Part shown: positions 8,848-16,983 of the stretch, in pieces
Numbering within the stretch: position 1 is the first letter of the stretch
Layout: the number at the start of each line of letters is the position of its first letter
Origin: Staphylococcus lugdunensis
GTDB taxonomy: Bacteria > Bacillota > Bacilli > Staphylococcales > Staphylococcaceae
Length of the DNA: 64,000 bases
Direction of reading: 5' to 3'
Assembly: GCF_002901705.1 (NCBI RefSeq)
Contig: NZ_PPPV01000016.1
Coordinates: 682,062 to 746,061 of the forward strand
Translations under genes and position numbers: made by a program
Notes under the pieces: generated by a model
The model's database searches: none
What the model was told of the DNA's origin: nothing
The model's input: the letters and a program-made list of their open reading frames with translations, nothing else

Positions 8848-10488
8848 ATGAAACAACGTGTAGGACAATATTTAATGGACGCAATTTATCAAGCTGGTGC
8901 AGATAGAGTATTTGGTGTTCCAGGTGACTTTAATCTGGCATTTTTAGATGACATTGTTGCTCATGAACATTTGCAATGGGTTGGCAATACAAATGAACTC
9001 AATGCGAGTTATGCTGCAGATGGTTATGCCCGCCTCAAAGGTGTAAGCGCTTTAGTAACTACTTTTGGCGTTGGTGAACTTAGTGCTGTTAATGGCATTG
9101 CCGGTTCTTATGCGGAGCGTGTGCCTGTCATTGCCATTACAGGTGCGCCAACACGTGCCGTAGAACAAGCCAAAAAATATGTCCACCATTCATTAGGTGA
9201 AGGTACTTTTGATGATTATCAAAAAATGTTTTCACATATTACAACTGCACAAGGTTACATTACACCAGAGAACGCGACAACTGAAATACCAAGATTAATT
9301 AATGTTTCCCTTCAAGAGCGTCGACCTGTTCACATCCATTTACCAATTGATGTAGCTATGACAGAAATTGAAGTTACAGAACCATTTAAACTTCAAAATC
9401 CAAAACAACATGATGTTTCAGAATACATTAAACTCATTCAACAAAAACTACAATCCGCTTCAAACCCTGTCATTATTGCAGGTCATGAAATCAATAGTTT
9501 CCATCTTCATGATGCGCTTGAACAACTCGTGAATCAGACCAACATTCCTGTCGCTCAATTATCTTTAGGTAAAGGCGCTTTTAATGAAGAAAACCCTCAT
9601 TACCTTGGTATTTTTGACGGTAAATTTGCTGAAGATAATGTACGTGACTATGTAAATAACAGTGATGCGATATTAAATATAGGTGCTAAACTTACGGATT
9701 CAGCAACAGGCGGTTTCTCTTACGACTTTGACATTGAAGATGTCGTCATGATTAATCATCACAATTTCAAACTAGGAGATACTCAAAATAACGAGGTCTC
9801 ATTGCCTGATATGTTACATGGGCTATTAGAGATGGATTACCATAACAAAGGTACGTATTCATCATATGTAAGACCTAAAGCACATTCTTACACATTATCA
9901 GATGAGCCACTTACACAAGAAACATACTTTAATATGATTCAAGACTTCTTACAGCCTGATGATGTTTTACTTGCAGAGCAAGGCACATCTTTCTTTGGTG
10001 CTTACGACTTAGCATTATATAAAAATGTTGACTTTATCGGCCAACCGCTTTGGGGTTCTATTGGTTATACTTTGCCCGCTACAATAGGTAGTCAAATGGC
10101 TGATACAACGCGTAGAAATATCTTACTTATTGGTGATGGTTCTCTACAATTAACGGTTCAAGGTTTATCAACGATGATTCGTAACCAGTTAAAACCAATC
10201 ATTTTTGTAATCAACAATGATGGTTATACTGTAGAACGTCTTATTCATGGCATGAAAGCACCTTATAATGATATCCATATGTGGGACTACAAAGCCTTAC
10301 CAGCAGTGTTTGGTGGCGATAATGTAGCCATACATGATGTACACACTTCAAATGATTTAAAACGAACATTTGATGAGATAAATGCAGAAAGTGATGTCAT
10401 GCATTATGTCGAAGTTACAATGGCAGCTGAGGATGCGCCTGAAAAACTTGCGAACATTGCAGAAGCTTTCGCCTCACAAAATAAATAA
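8848..10488 (+). CDS. ipdC: Indole-3-pyruvate/alpha-keto acid decarboxylase (TPP enzyme)
   Basis: A 546-residue thiamine-diphosphate decarboxylase of the IpdC/PDC/KivD group, similar to the S. aureus IpdC annotated gene. Such enzymes turn branched or aromatic 2-keto acids into aldehydes. Visible are the FGVPGDFNLAF N-terminal segment, the catalytic glutamate in GNTNELNASYAADGYAR (about residue 50), the paired histidines VHHSLG near residue 113, and the C-terminal TPP/Mg motif GDGSLQLT...NNDGYTVE (about residues 430-465). AAAGGTGG precedes the ATG. In S. aureus ipdC lies next to ptsG; here it is 42 kb away. Confidence 0.9.
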   Translation: MKQRVGQYLMDAIYQAGADRVFGVPGDFNLAFLDDIVAHEHLQWVGNTNELNASYAADGYARLKGVSALVTTFGVGELSAVNGIAGSYAERVPVIAITGAPTRAVEQAKKYVHHSLGEGTFDDYQKMFSHITTAQGYITPENATTEIPRLINVSLQERRPVHIHLPIDVAMTEIEVTEPFKLQNPKQHDVSEYIKLIQQKLQSASNPVIIAGHEINSFHLHDALEQLVNQTNIPVAQLSLGKGAFNEENPHYLGIFDGKFAEDNVRDYVNNSDAILNIGAKLTDSATGGFSYDFDIEDVVMINHHNFKLGDTQNNEVSLPDMLHGLLEMDYHNKGTYSSYVRPKAHSYTLSDEPLTQETYFNMIQDFLQPDDVLLAEQGTSFFGAYDLALYKNVDFIGQPLWGSIGYTLPATIGSQMADTTRRNILLIGDGSLQLTVQGLSTMIRNQLKPIIFVINNDGYTVERLIHGMKAPYNDIHMWDYKALPAVFGGDNVAIHDVHTSNDLKRTFDEINAESDVMHYVEVTMAAEDAPEKLANIAEAFASQNK

Positions 10489-10502
10489 GCTAAATATAAA
10501 AC

Positions 10503-10649
10503 AGTTTGAGCCATAATTATGTTTTAGGCTATAAACGATATATATTGGTAGTAGTTGACTGGATTGAAAATAAGCCTTATCCCAAGCTTTTTCAATCCAG
10601 TCAACCTTGCCGGGGCGGGACTATGAATTCATAGTCCCGCCCCCTTTTT
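10503..10649 (+). repeat. Structured intergenic repeat, copy 1
   Basis: Copy of a roughly 150-bp element found seven times here. It has a conserved left part (ATAATTATGTTTTAGGCT, then TTGGTAGTAG), a first inverted repeat at 10555-10604 (TTGACTGGATTGAAAA and its complement), and a second, perfect one at 10612-10643 (GGGGCGGGACTATGAATTC and complement) followed by TTTTT. It lies between convergent genes and can end transcription from both sides. Confidence 0.85.
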
Positions 10650-10677
10650 CACGTGAAACAGTGAATAACTTTATTTA

Positions 10678-11301
10678 TTATGTTAAAGAGAGATGCTGTG
10701 CTTCAAATTGTTGAATCACATAAGGGTCATGAGAAATAATCAGCAATTGTATATCCGTAAGTGATTGCAACATTTGTAAAATTAAGTCTTCATTAACAAC
10801 ATCTAAATTCGTTGTCGCTTCATCTAAAATCAATAGTTTAGGTTGAATGATTAACGCTTTGGCAATCCATACGCGCTGAAATTGACCACCACTCAATGTG
10901 GATACACGCTGTTGTAGCAATTGTGAAGATAATTGACATTGCGATAAAACGTTATCAACACGTGAAGCATGTAACGTCTTTGGTATACCAAACCGTTTTA
11001 ACGGCTCGGTTAATACCGCTTCAACGGTTTGTCGTGGATCCATACTTGTACGCTGATATTGTGGCACATATTGAATATCACGCATCCATTGTTTCGTTTT
11101 GTAATCATGCATTAACCTTCCATCTAATCTTAAAGAACCGGTATATTGTTTATCTAATCCTGCAATTATATGTGCTAATGTCGATTTCCCACATCCGCTT
11201 GGTCCACTGATAATAAGATTCCCTTGTGCTAAATCAAAAGAAATATCTTCCAATATTATGCGCCCTTGTATCGTTTTATTAATATGATCAACCTGTAGCA
11301 T
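10678..11301 (-). CDS. Opp/Nik-type ABC transporter ATPase (F subunit)
   Basis: A 207-residue ATPase, last gene of the Zur-boxed operon. Walker A GPSGCGKST (near residue 33), LSGGQFQRVWIAKAL signature, and Walker B LLILDEATTNLD are intact. It is shorter than usual OppF/NikE (230-330 aa): the C-terminal domain that in OppF carries an Fe-S motif is absent. Its ATG overlaps the end of the preceding ATPase by 14 bases, indicating translational coupling. It should pair with the 11288 gene as the heterodimeric motor of the importer. Confidence 0.85.
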   Translation of the reverse strand: MLQVDHINKTIQGRIILEDISFDLAQGNLIISGPSGCGKSTLAHIIAGLDKQYTGSLRLDGRLMHDYKTKQWMRDIQYVPQYQRTSMDPRQTVEAVLTEPLKRFGIPKTLHASRVDNVLSQCQLSSQLLQQRVSTLSGGQFQRVWIAKALIIQPKLLILDEATTNLDVVNEDLILQMLQSLTDIQLLIISHDPYVIQQFEAQHLSLT

Positions 11302-12109
11302 AAGCTTCCCTCCGCTCTGCTGTACGAATCAGTGTTTGTGTATAGTGTCGCTCAGGATGATGCATCACCTGTTGCGCCTGCCCACTTTCAATAATTTGAC
11401 CATGTTGCATAATACTGACATGCGTAGCGTAATCTTTTACTAAGCTCAAGTCATGTGTCACAAAAATAACCGTCATCTTTCTTTCTGAAATAATATGCAT
11501 TAACTGCTGCATAAACTTAGTACGATTTTGCACATCCAAGGCACTTGTCGGCTCATCTAAAATCAAACATTGTGGATTACGAATTAATGACAGTATAAAT
11601 GCCACGCGTTGAGCCATACCGCCACTTAGTTCGAACGGATAGTATTGTAAAAGTTGTTCAGGTTGTTCTAAACCTAAACGTGTCATCATTGTTTTTACCT
11701 CTTGATATTGTTCTGCTCGTGATAGTGTTGATTTTTTTGCATCATATAACATTGCAATATGCTGCTTGATTGTAATATTTTGAAACAAATTACTATTAGC
11801 ATCTTGAAACATGGCATCGGCATGTAGTAAATCAATGTCCACATTACCTTGATATGTCAACTGATCATCAGTCATGTGTAAAATACTGCGAACCAATAGC
11901 GATTTACCACTACCACTTTCACCAACAATACAATGAAAACTGTACCGTTCTACCTCAAGCGATAACGATGAAATCAAGGTTTTATCTTTATGATAGATAC
12001 TCAATGACTTAACTTGTATTATTCGATCTACTTGATGATTTTGTTGTTGATGATTTGAAATAATAAGGCATAACCTCCTAACAAAATACCAGGGAAGAAG
12101 AATAACCAT
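11288..12109 (-). CDS. Opp/Nik-type ABC transporter ATPase (D subunit); start unclear
   Basis: ATPase with Walker A GESGSGKSLL, signature ELSGGMAQRVAFIL and Walker B CLILDEPTSALD, ending with the HHPERHYTQTLI segment typical of OppD/NikD/CntD. The start is a puzzle. By homology the protein should begin near IIQVKSLSIYH, just after the permease stop at 12028, but only ATA codons (about 12017-12022) are available there. The next upstream ATG (12107-12109) would overlap the permease by 82 bases and has no clear ribosome site. I give the full open frame; about 244 residues are conserved-looking. Confidence 0.75.
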   Translation of the reverse strand: MVILLPWYFVRRLCLIISNHQQQNHQVDRIIQVKSLSIYHKDKTLISSLSLEVERYSFHCIVGESGSGKSLLVRSILHMTDDQLTYQGNVDIDLLHADAMFQDANSNLFQNITIKQHIAMLYDAKKSTLSRAEQYQEVKTMMTRLGLEQPEQLLQYYPFELSGGMAQRVAFILSLIRNPQCLILDEPTSALDVQNRTKFMQQLMHIISERKMTVIFVTHDLSLVKDYATHVSIMQHGQIIESGQAQQVMHHPERHYTQTLIRTAERREAYATG

Positions 12110-12798
12110 GGTGCAATCGTTAAATAACTTTTACCGTCAAATAAAATAGTGCCAAGTTCGGGAATAGGCGGTTTAACACCTAAACCTAAAAAAGCTAATC
12201 CTGAAATACTCAGCATTATTTTTCCAAAATCTGCCGTTACTAACGCCATAATTTTACTTAATAAATGTGGTAACATATGCGCATACAGCGTTTGAACGTT
12301 AGAATTACCACTTAAAACTGCGTATTGAATAAATGGTTCTTTTTGAATATCACGTGTAAGATTACGAAAATAACGTAAATAGCGCCCTAGCCAGCCTATA
12401 ACTAATGCACATAATAACCCAATCATTGAATCACTAACTAGCCCTAAAATAACGAGCGCAATAATGAATGAGGGTATTGCTAATAATAAGTCAGCTACGA
12501 ACATACATAGTTTGTCGAACCAACGTCCCATTAGGCCTGCCATCATGCCAAAAATCAAACCTATACTGACACTTAAAACCACTACGACGACGGTTAAACC
12601 TAAAGTAACACCACTTCCTATAATCATACGTGTAAACATATCTCTGCCTAACTGATCGGTTCCCAATAAATGTTGCAAAGAAGGCGGCGCTAAGTGTTCA
12701 CTAGGTTTACTATTCCACCCAAAAACAGCAATATACAGTGCTCCTATGAGACTGACACCTATGATCCTCCATTGCCAATTAACATGTGAATATTTCAT
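12028..12798 (-). CDS. Opp/Nik-type ABC permease (C subunit)
   Basis: A 256-residue inner-membrane permease of the DppC/NikC/CntC family. The HLLGTDQLGRDMFTRMIIGSGVTL segment (near residue 43) is the family hallmark after helix 1, and the EAA-like loop is LSISGLAFLGLGVKPPIPELG (near residue 195). It overlaps the upstream permease by 4 bases. Partner of the B permease at 12795-13745. Metal, peptide or opine specificity cannot be told from the permease alone. Confidence 0.85.
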   Translation of the reverse strand: MKYSHVNWQWRIIGVSLIGALYIAVFGWNSKPSEHLAPPSLQHLLGTDQLGRDMFTRMIIGSGVTLGLTVVVVVLSVSIGLIFGMMAGLMGRWFDKLCMFVADLLLAIPSFIIALVILGLVSDSMIGLLCALVIGWLGRYLRYFRNLTRDIQKEPFIQYAVLSGNSNVQTLYAHMLPHLLSKIMALVTADFGKIMLSISGLAFLGLGVKPPIPELGTILFDGKSYLTIAPWLFFFPGILLGGYALLFQIINNKIIK

Positions 12799-13745
12799 CG
12801 TGCACCTCTCACTTTTGATTTATTAGCACGCAATCGCTGAATTCGAGGATCACTTTTTAATATCAATATATCTCCCAAATAATTAAGCAACATAATGACG
12901 ACAATAATCAACATAATAATGCCTTGAATAAGTGGATAATCTCGTTGATTAATTGCTGTAATTAGCAGTTTTCCTAATCCCGACATACTAAAGATCACTT
13001 CTAAGATTACAGCTCTACTAAACAAATGAATAATACTATTGACGACAATCGTCATCAATGGCGCGAAGATAACTTTAAATTGGCAATAAATACGTGCCTT
13101 CCAAGTTGCTTGTCGTAACTTTATTAATTGGTAGGTATCATCCTGTCTAGTCTGCGCAATAAGATGCGCTGTCATCAATAAGAGATGACTTCCTTCTACT
13201 ATAATCATGATGCCAACAGGCAATAGGTAATTTTGCCAAGATGCACTACCTACAAAAGGAAGTAACTGCCATTTGACACCCATATAATAAATAGCGACAA
13301 TGGCTATCCAATATTCTGGCATCGATGTTATCACCTGGGAAATATAGCGTAAGCTTTGTGCTATACGAGCATGTGGCAGCATACCAACGCAGTAGCCTAA
13401 TCCTACCCCTAAAGGTAACATGAGTACTGTAGCCCAACTCATTAATATCCATGTAGGTTTAAGTGCATTAGCAATGAGATTCATAACAGGTTCTTGCGTA
13501 CTAAAGCTATACCCCAAGTCCCCAATTAATGCATGACCTAACCAATCCAAATAGCGCAACAAAATATGGCGTCCTAACCCCAAATGATGTTGTGCCATAT
13601 CAATTTGTTGTTGTGTCATTTGAGTATAGCCATGGCGTTGTAAATATAAAATGGCTGGGTTACCTGCCGTTTGTTCTACTAAAATAAAAATGATAAGCGA
13701 ACTTACAATAAGATAACCAAATAATTTATATGTACGCTGCCACAT
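12795..13745 (-). CDS. Opp/Nik-type ABC permease (B subunit)
   Basis: A 316-residue permease of the DppB/NikB/CntB family: N-terminal helix, periplasm-facing domain containing LGLGRHILLRYLDWL and GDLGYSFST (residues 55-82), then about five helices. The FSMSGLGKLLITAINQRDYPLIQGI segment near residue 250 is the family signature. Its ATG overlaps the lipoprotein stop by one base. In the same tightly packed operon as genes 10678-15987. Confidence 0.85.
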   Translation of the reverse strand: MWQRTYKLFGYLIVSSLIIFILVEQTAGNPAILYLQRHGYTQMTQQQIDMAQHHLGLGRHILLRYLDWLGHALIGDLGYSFSTQEPVMNLIANALKPTWILMSWATVLMLPLGVGLGYCVGMLPHARIAQSLRYISQVITSMPEYWIAIVAIYYMGVKWQLLPFVGSASWQNYLLPVGIMIIVEGSHLLLMTAHLIAQTRQDDTYQLIKLRQATWKARIYCQFKVIFAPLMTIVVNSIIHLFSRAVILEVIFSMSGLGKLLITAINQRDYPLIQGIIMLIIVVIMLLNYLGDILILKSDPRIQRLRANKSKVRGAR

Positions 13746-15298
13746 TATTGATTAACTTCCAGCTTTTTATAGTCTACAGGTGCATCCGTTAGACCTGAAA
13801 ATTTAAAGGACTTTATTTTGTCACTTGTTACGAATGTTTCGTTTGGATACGCGATAGGCACACCATAATATTGTTGATTAAAGTGCTTAAAGATATGATT
13901 AAAAGCCTTTTTTTGTGATTGCTTATCTATTTCTTTAGGAAATGCTTCTAACTGTTGCGTTAAGACTTTATCATTAGCTAAAACGCCTGGTTTATCGCCA
14001 TTATTTTTAAACACTGAGTTCATGAAGTTATATGGCATTAATGCATCCGAATACGTGCGATAGAAAATCAAATCATAATCTTTCTTTGTCCATAAAGTAT
14101 CGTAATACGATTGGGCATCTAAGTGCTTAATATTTACTTTAACTCCAACCGCTTTAAGATTGGCTTGAACTTGTTCAGCTTTATCTTTCCAATTCGGAAA
14201 TTCTGCAGTTTGAATCACTAGATTAAATGTTAATACTTGACCATCTTTTTCATACATGCCTTGCTTGTTGCGATGATAGCCTGCCTGTTCAAATGCGTGT
14301 TGTGCCGCTTTTTTATCAAAACGATGTTGCTGTTGATTTTGCGCCGTTACATATTGTACATCTCGTTGAAATAGGCCTTTTAATGGTTGAGATGATAGCG
14401 CTTTTGTCTGAATACTTTCACTAATAGCTTGTCTTAAATCTTTATGTTGCAATTGTTTATTTTCTGGATTAAAAGCCATAAAATGGCTGACTGTACTAGG
14501 ATTTTCTGATACCGATAACTTTTGGGTAGATTTTGCTTGTTTAATTTGTGCATCAGTCAACATACCCAAGGCACCGCCAGTAATATCAACTGCCCCACTT
14601 TGAATAGCAGATTGACGAGCATCACCATCTTCAATTGTTTGGAAGACTAAATCATAATTTAGTGGTTTATTGCCTTTAAAATAAGGATTAGGTTTTAACG
14701 TTGTTTTTTCTTTGCCAGCGTCTCCTATTTTAAACGCACCCGTACCAATCGCTTCTTTAAATTGACCTGTTACCTTGCCGTCTTTTACCGCGTGTGGACT
14801 CATAATTCGTAATGGCCTTACTTGTGTCAATTCATTCAACACTTGGTTAGATGGTGTCTTGAGGTTGATTTCAACTGTATGTTTATTTTTAACGACGACA
14901 CTTTTTAATTGTTGGAGTGTTTCAACTGTCGTCTCTTTATTCATTGCTTTGGCACGTTCAATTGAGAATTTTACCGCTTGTGCATCAAAGTCACTACCAT
15001 CAGAGAATTTAACGCCTTTTTTCAAATGGAAACGATAAGTTTTACCCCCATCTTTAACCTCCCATTTTTGTGCTAATCCAGGTTTAAATGTTTTCTTTTT
15101 ATCATACTGCACAAGGGCATCATACACAGCACTATAAACTGGCATTGCAGCATCATAGCCTTGTGCATCCAGCTTCGCAGCTTTTGCTTCAGTTGGCAAT
15201 GACAACGTGACTTGTTTATGATTGTGCTGTGATTGCGAACAACCAGATGTTAATATTAATGCCCCAGTTACTAAAGCACATAATTGTCGTTTCATCAT
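13745..15298 (-). CDS. Family 5 substrate-binding lipoprotein (NikA/CntA/OppA type)
   Basis: A 517-residue extracellular binding lipoprotein of the peptide/nickel family (SBP_bac_5). The signal ends in the lipobox LTSGC (Cys20). The family core is seen in YSAVYDALVQYD, LAQKWEVKDGGKTYRFHLKKGVKFSDG and IGTGAFKIG. The VRPLRIMSP stretch (near residue 152) recalls the PRPFRFIAP stretch of NikA and PRPYVFVSP of CntA, which favours a metal or metal-chelate ligand over peptides. This is similarity from memory, not a search. Gene order with the methyltransferase, permeases and ATPases parallels cntM-A-B-C-D-F. True ligand unknown. Confidence 0.8.
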   Translation of the reverse strand: MMKRQLCALVTGALILTSGCSQSQHNHKQVTLSLPTEAKAAKLDAQGYDAAMPVYSAVYDALVQYDKKKTFKPGLAQKWEVKDGGKTYRFHLKKGVKFSDGSDFDAQAVKFSIERAKAMNKETTVETLQQLKSVVVKNKHTVEINLKTPSNQVLNELTQVRPLRIMSPHAVKDGKVTGQFKEAIGTGAFKIGDAGKEKTTLKPNPYFKGNKPLNYDLVFQTIEDGDARQSAIQSGAVDITGGALGMLTDAQIKQAKSTQKLSVSENPSTVSHFMAFNPENKQLQHKDLRQAISESIQTKALSSQPLKGLFQRDVQYVTAQNQQQHRFDKKAAQHAFEQAGYHRNKQGMYEKDGQVLTFNLVIQTAEFPNWKDKAEQVQANLKAVGVKVNIKHLDAQSYYDTLWTKKDYDLIFYRTYSDALMPYNFMNSVFKNNGDKPGVLANDKVLTQQLEAFPKEIDKQSQKKAFNHIFKHFNQQYYGVPIAYPNETFVTSDKIKSFKFSGLTDAPVDYKKLEVNQ

Positions 15299-15303
15299 AA
15301 TGA

Positions 15304-15987
15304 CTATCCTTCTTTCACTGTTGCTTTAATCACGTAAGATTCTTGGAAAAGTGTACGCAAATAGTCACTCGGCGATAAATAAAAATCACTATAATGGGTT
15401 AAATCTATTTCGTCTGGCACCATTTCCCTCTTTACGCTAACTTGAAAGCCTTCCTGAACAAAACTGTCCACAATGTGTTTGAGCGAATGATTTTGTGAAG
15501 GCGTTACGCCATATGTATTAATGACTTGTGCCATATAATCACAACTTGGATTATCGGTTAAATCTGCAAACGTAGCATAGTAAACACCTTGAGGCTTTAA
15601 TACGCGTTTTAACTCTTTTGCGTGTTGGGGAATATCATCGATAAGATACAATACAGACGTACTAATCGCTGTATCAAACTGTAGGCCAGTATCACTTGGC
15701 ATATCGGTTAAGACATACGATAATGGTAAGTCTCCTTTTAGCAATTCTGCTTTCTGCAAAGATTTTCGAGCTAAGTCAATGCCTACACCTTGCTTGAATG
15801 GAACCTTTTGATATAGTTGTCGTAAAAAGCCACCTTGATTACACCCAAAATCTAAAATCGTTTTTCCAATAATATCTTCTTTAGCGATGACATCAATTGT
15901 TCTATCCCAAGCATCATGATGATCACGTGCCATCGTGTCATCATCTTCTTGTCCTTTATGCCACCACTGTTCATAACTGTTTTTCAT
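15304..15987 (-). CDS. SAM-dependent methyltransferase, first gene of the Zur-boxed ABC operon
   Basis: A 227-residue class I methyltransferase. Motif I is ILDFGCNQGGFL (near residue 44), the acidic ribose-binding residue is in GVGIDLARKS, and the post-motif region is FDTAISTSVLYLIDDI followed by LKRVLKPQG. The substrate is unknown. It starts an operon with a family 5 ABC importer 5 bp downstream, and a Zur-type box lies just upstream, so it may modify a metal chelator or protect against one. The N-terminus EQWWHKGQEDDD is unusual and carries acidic and His residues. AAGGAGAAG precedes the ATG. Confidence 0.8.
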   Translation of the reverse strand: MKNSYEQWWHKGQEDDDTMARDHHDAWDRTIDVIAKEDIIGKTILDFGCNQGGFLRQLYQKVPFKQGVGIDLARKSLQKAELLKGDLPLSYVLTDMPSDTGLQFDTAISTSVLYLIDDIPQHAKELKRVLKPQGVYYATFADLTDNPSCDYMAQVINTYGVTPSQNHSLKHIVDSFVQEGFQVSVKREMVPDEIDLTHYSDFYLSPSDYLRTLFQESYVIKATVKEG

Positions 15988-16009
15988 ATTCTTCTCCTTA
16001 ATATTTCTT

Positions 16010-16030
16010 AATCGTAATTATTACGTTTTG
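16010..16030 (-). promoter_or_regulatory. Zur-type operator (zinc uptake regulator box)
   Basis: Contains the perfect palindrome CGTAATTATTACG (16013-16025) inside TCGTAATTATTACGT, one base from the Gram-positive Zur consensus TCGTAATNATTACGA. It lies 23-43 bases before the methyltransferase start and just downstream of a plausible -10 (TACAAT on the minus strand near 16037), so a bound repressor would block initiation. It predicts induction of the 15987-10678 operon by zinc starvation. Confidence 0.7.
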
Positions 16031-16362
16031 TATTGTACTACAGTTTTCAATGAATAACAATGTCAAAATGGACTGACTAAATACAATTTATGTTGTCTAA
16101 ATTTAATTAACATTTGTTCAAATGATGGGCAAGGCCTTTCTTAAATTATTAAAAATTATTTTAGATATATAAATGATACTAGAGTTAAATTGAATAGTCA
16201 TTTATATAAATTAAGATTTTCTTTGTATACGAAATTTAATAAAAGTGTTACCTTTTAAAAACATCAATGGTATACTATTTTCGAAAACACATAAATAATA
16301 CTACTTTAATACGATTTATTGTTTTCAGTCTTACATCATTCTATATAAGTTGGGGAGGATAT
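16031..16362. other. Divergent intergenic region
   Basis: AT-rich spacer between the Zur-boxed operon (-) and a lipoprotein gene (+). Apart from the promoter of the former (TTGACA near 16066 on the minus strand) nothing further is recognised. A rightward open frame extends the lipoprotein upstream from 16267, but without ribosome site or protein-like composition. Confidence 0.5.
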
Positions 16363-16959
16363 ATGAAGAGATTATTTAGTTTATTGCTCATTTCATCATT
16401 AGTACTTACAGCATGTGGATCAAAATCGCATTCAGAATCAAATAGTTCTGAGAAAAAATCATCTGAAAGCAAGTCGGCTACTGACAAATCAGAATCAGTT
16501 GATTCTTGTTTAGAAAAAGCCAAAAACAAACCTACAGCTAAATTCAAAGATAATAAATTTACATCAAATAAATTTGATATTGAAATTAAGGAAACAAAGG
16601 TTGTTAAACCAGATAAATATGCAGATAGTAAAAATCCTAATTTAGCCATTGTCTATAAGGTCAAAAATAAATCTAGCGAAAAAATTACGGCTAGTACGGC
16701 TTTTATTGAAGCATTTGACGTCTATAATGACACGAAAAACGTTCAAAAACGTTTAGAGACCGGTTTAGCTGAAGACTCAGACTTGTACAAAAAGTACGGC
16801 GAGGATATGCGCAATAACATTAACAAAGATGGTGAAGTAACAGGTGTGAGATTCTTTGAAATTAAAGATGACAAAAAACCTATTACGATTGAAGCCAAAA
16901 ATCCTGATGGTTATACTACCAAGGAAATAGGCAAAAAAATCATTAAATTAGAACATTAA
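16363..16959 (+). CDS. Lipoprotein with DUF5067-like domain
   Basis: A 198-residue predicted lipoprotein: signal MKRLFSLLLISSLVLTAC with the lipobox cysteine at 18, a Ser/Lys/Glu-rich linker (20-50), then an immunoglobulin-like DUF5067-type domain with NKFDIEIKETKVVKPDKYAD and LAIVYKVKNKSSEKITAS. Family members are surface-exposed, function unknown. The start is set by GGGGAGG 6 nt before this ATG; a longer frame from 16267 is not credible. Followed 24 bases later by the 16984 gene in what looks like a two-gene operon. Confidence 0.8.
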   Translation: MKRLFSLLLISSLVLTACGSKSHSESNSSEKKSSESKSATDKSESVDSCLEKAKNKPTAKFKDNKFTSNKFDIEIKETKVVKPDKYADSKNPNLAIVYKVKNKSSEKITASTAFIEAFDVYNDTKNVQKRLETGLAEDSDLYKKYGEDMRNNINKDGEVTGVRFFEIKDDKKPITIEAKNPDGYTTKEIGKKIIKLEH

Positions 16960-16983
16960 TATAAGCTATTTAGGAGGCGCACA

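Noticed and set aside
10678..15987. The operon as the S. aureus cnt operon itself
   Set aside because: True cntD end, cntF and cntE are at the right edge and match S. aureus Cnt proteins far better; the ATPases and methyltransferase here do not match CntD, CntF or CntM.
16267..16362. Upstream extension of the DUF5067-type lipoprotein
   Set aside because: Would place 32 residues before a perfect lipoprotein signal and its ribosome site.
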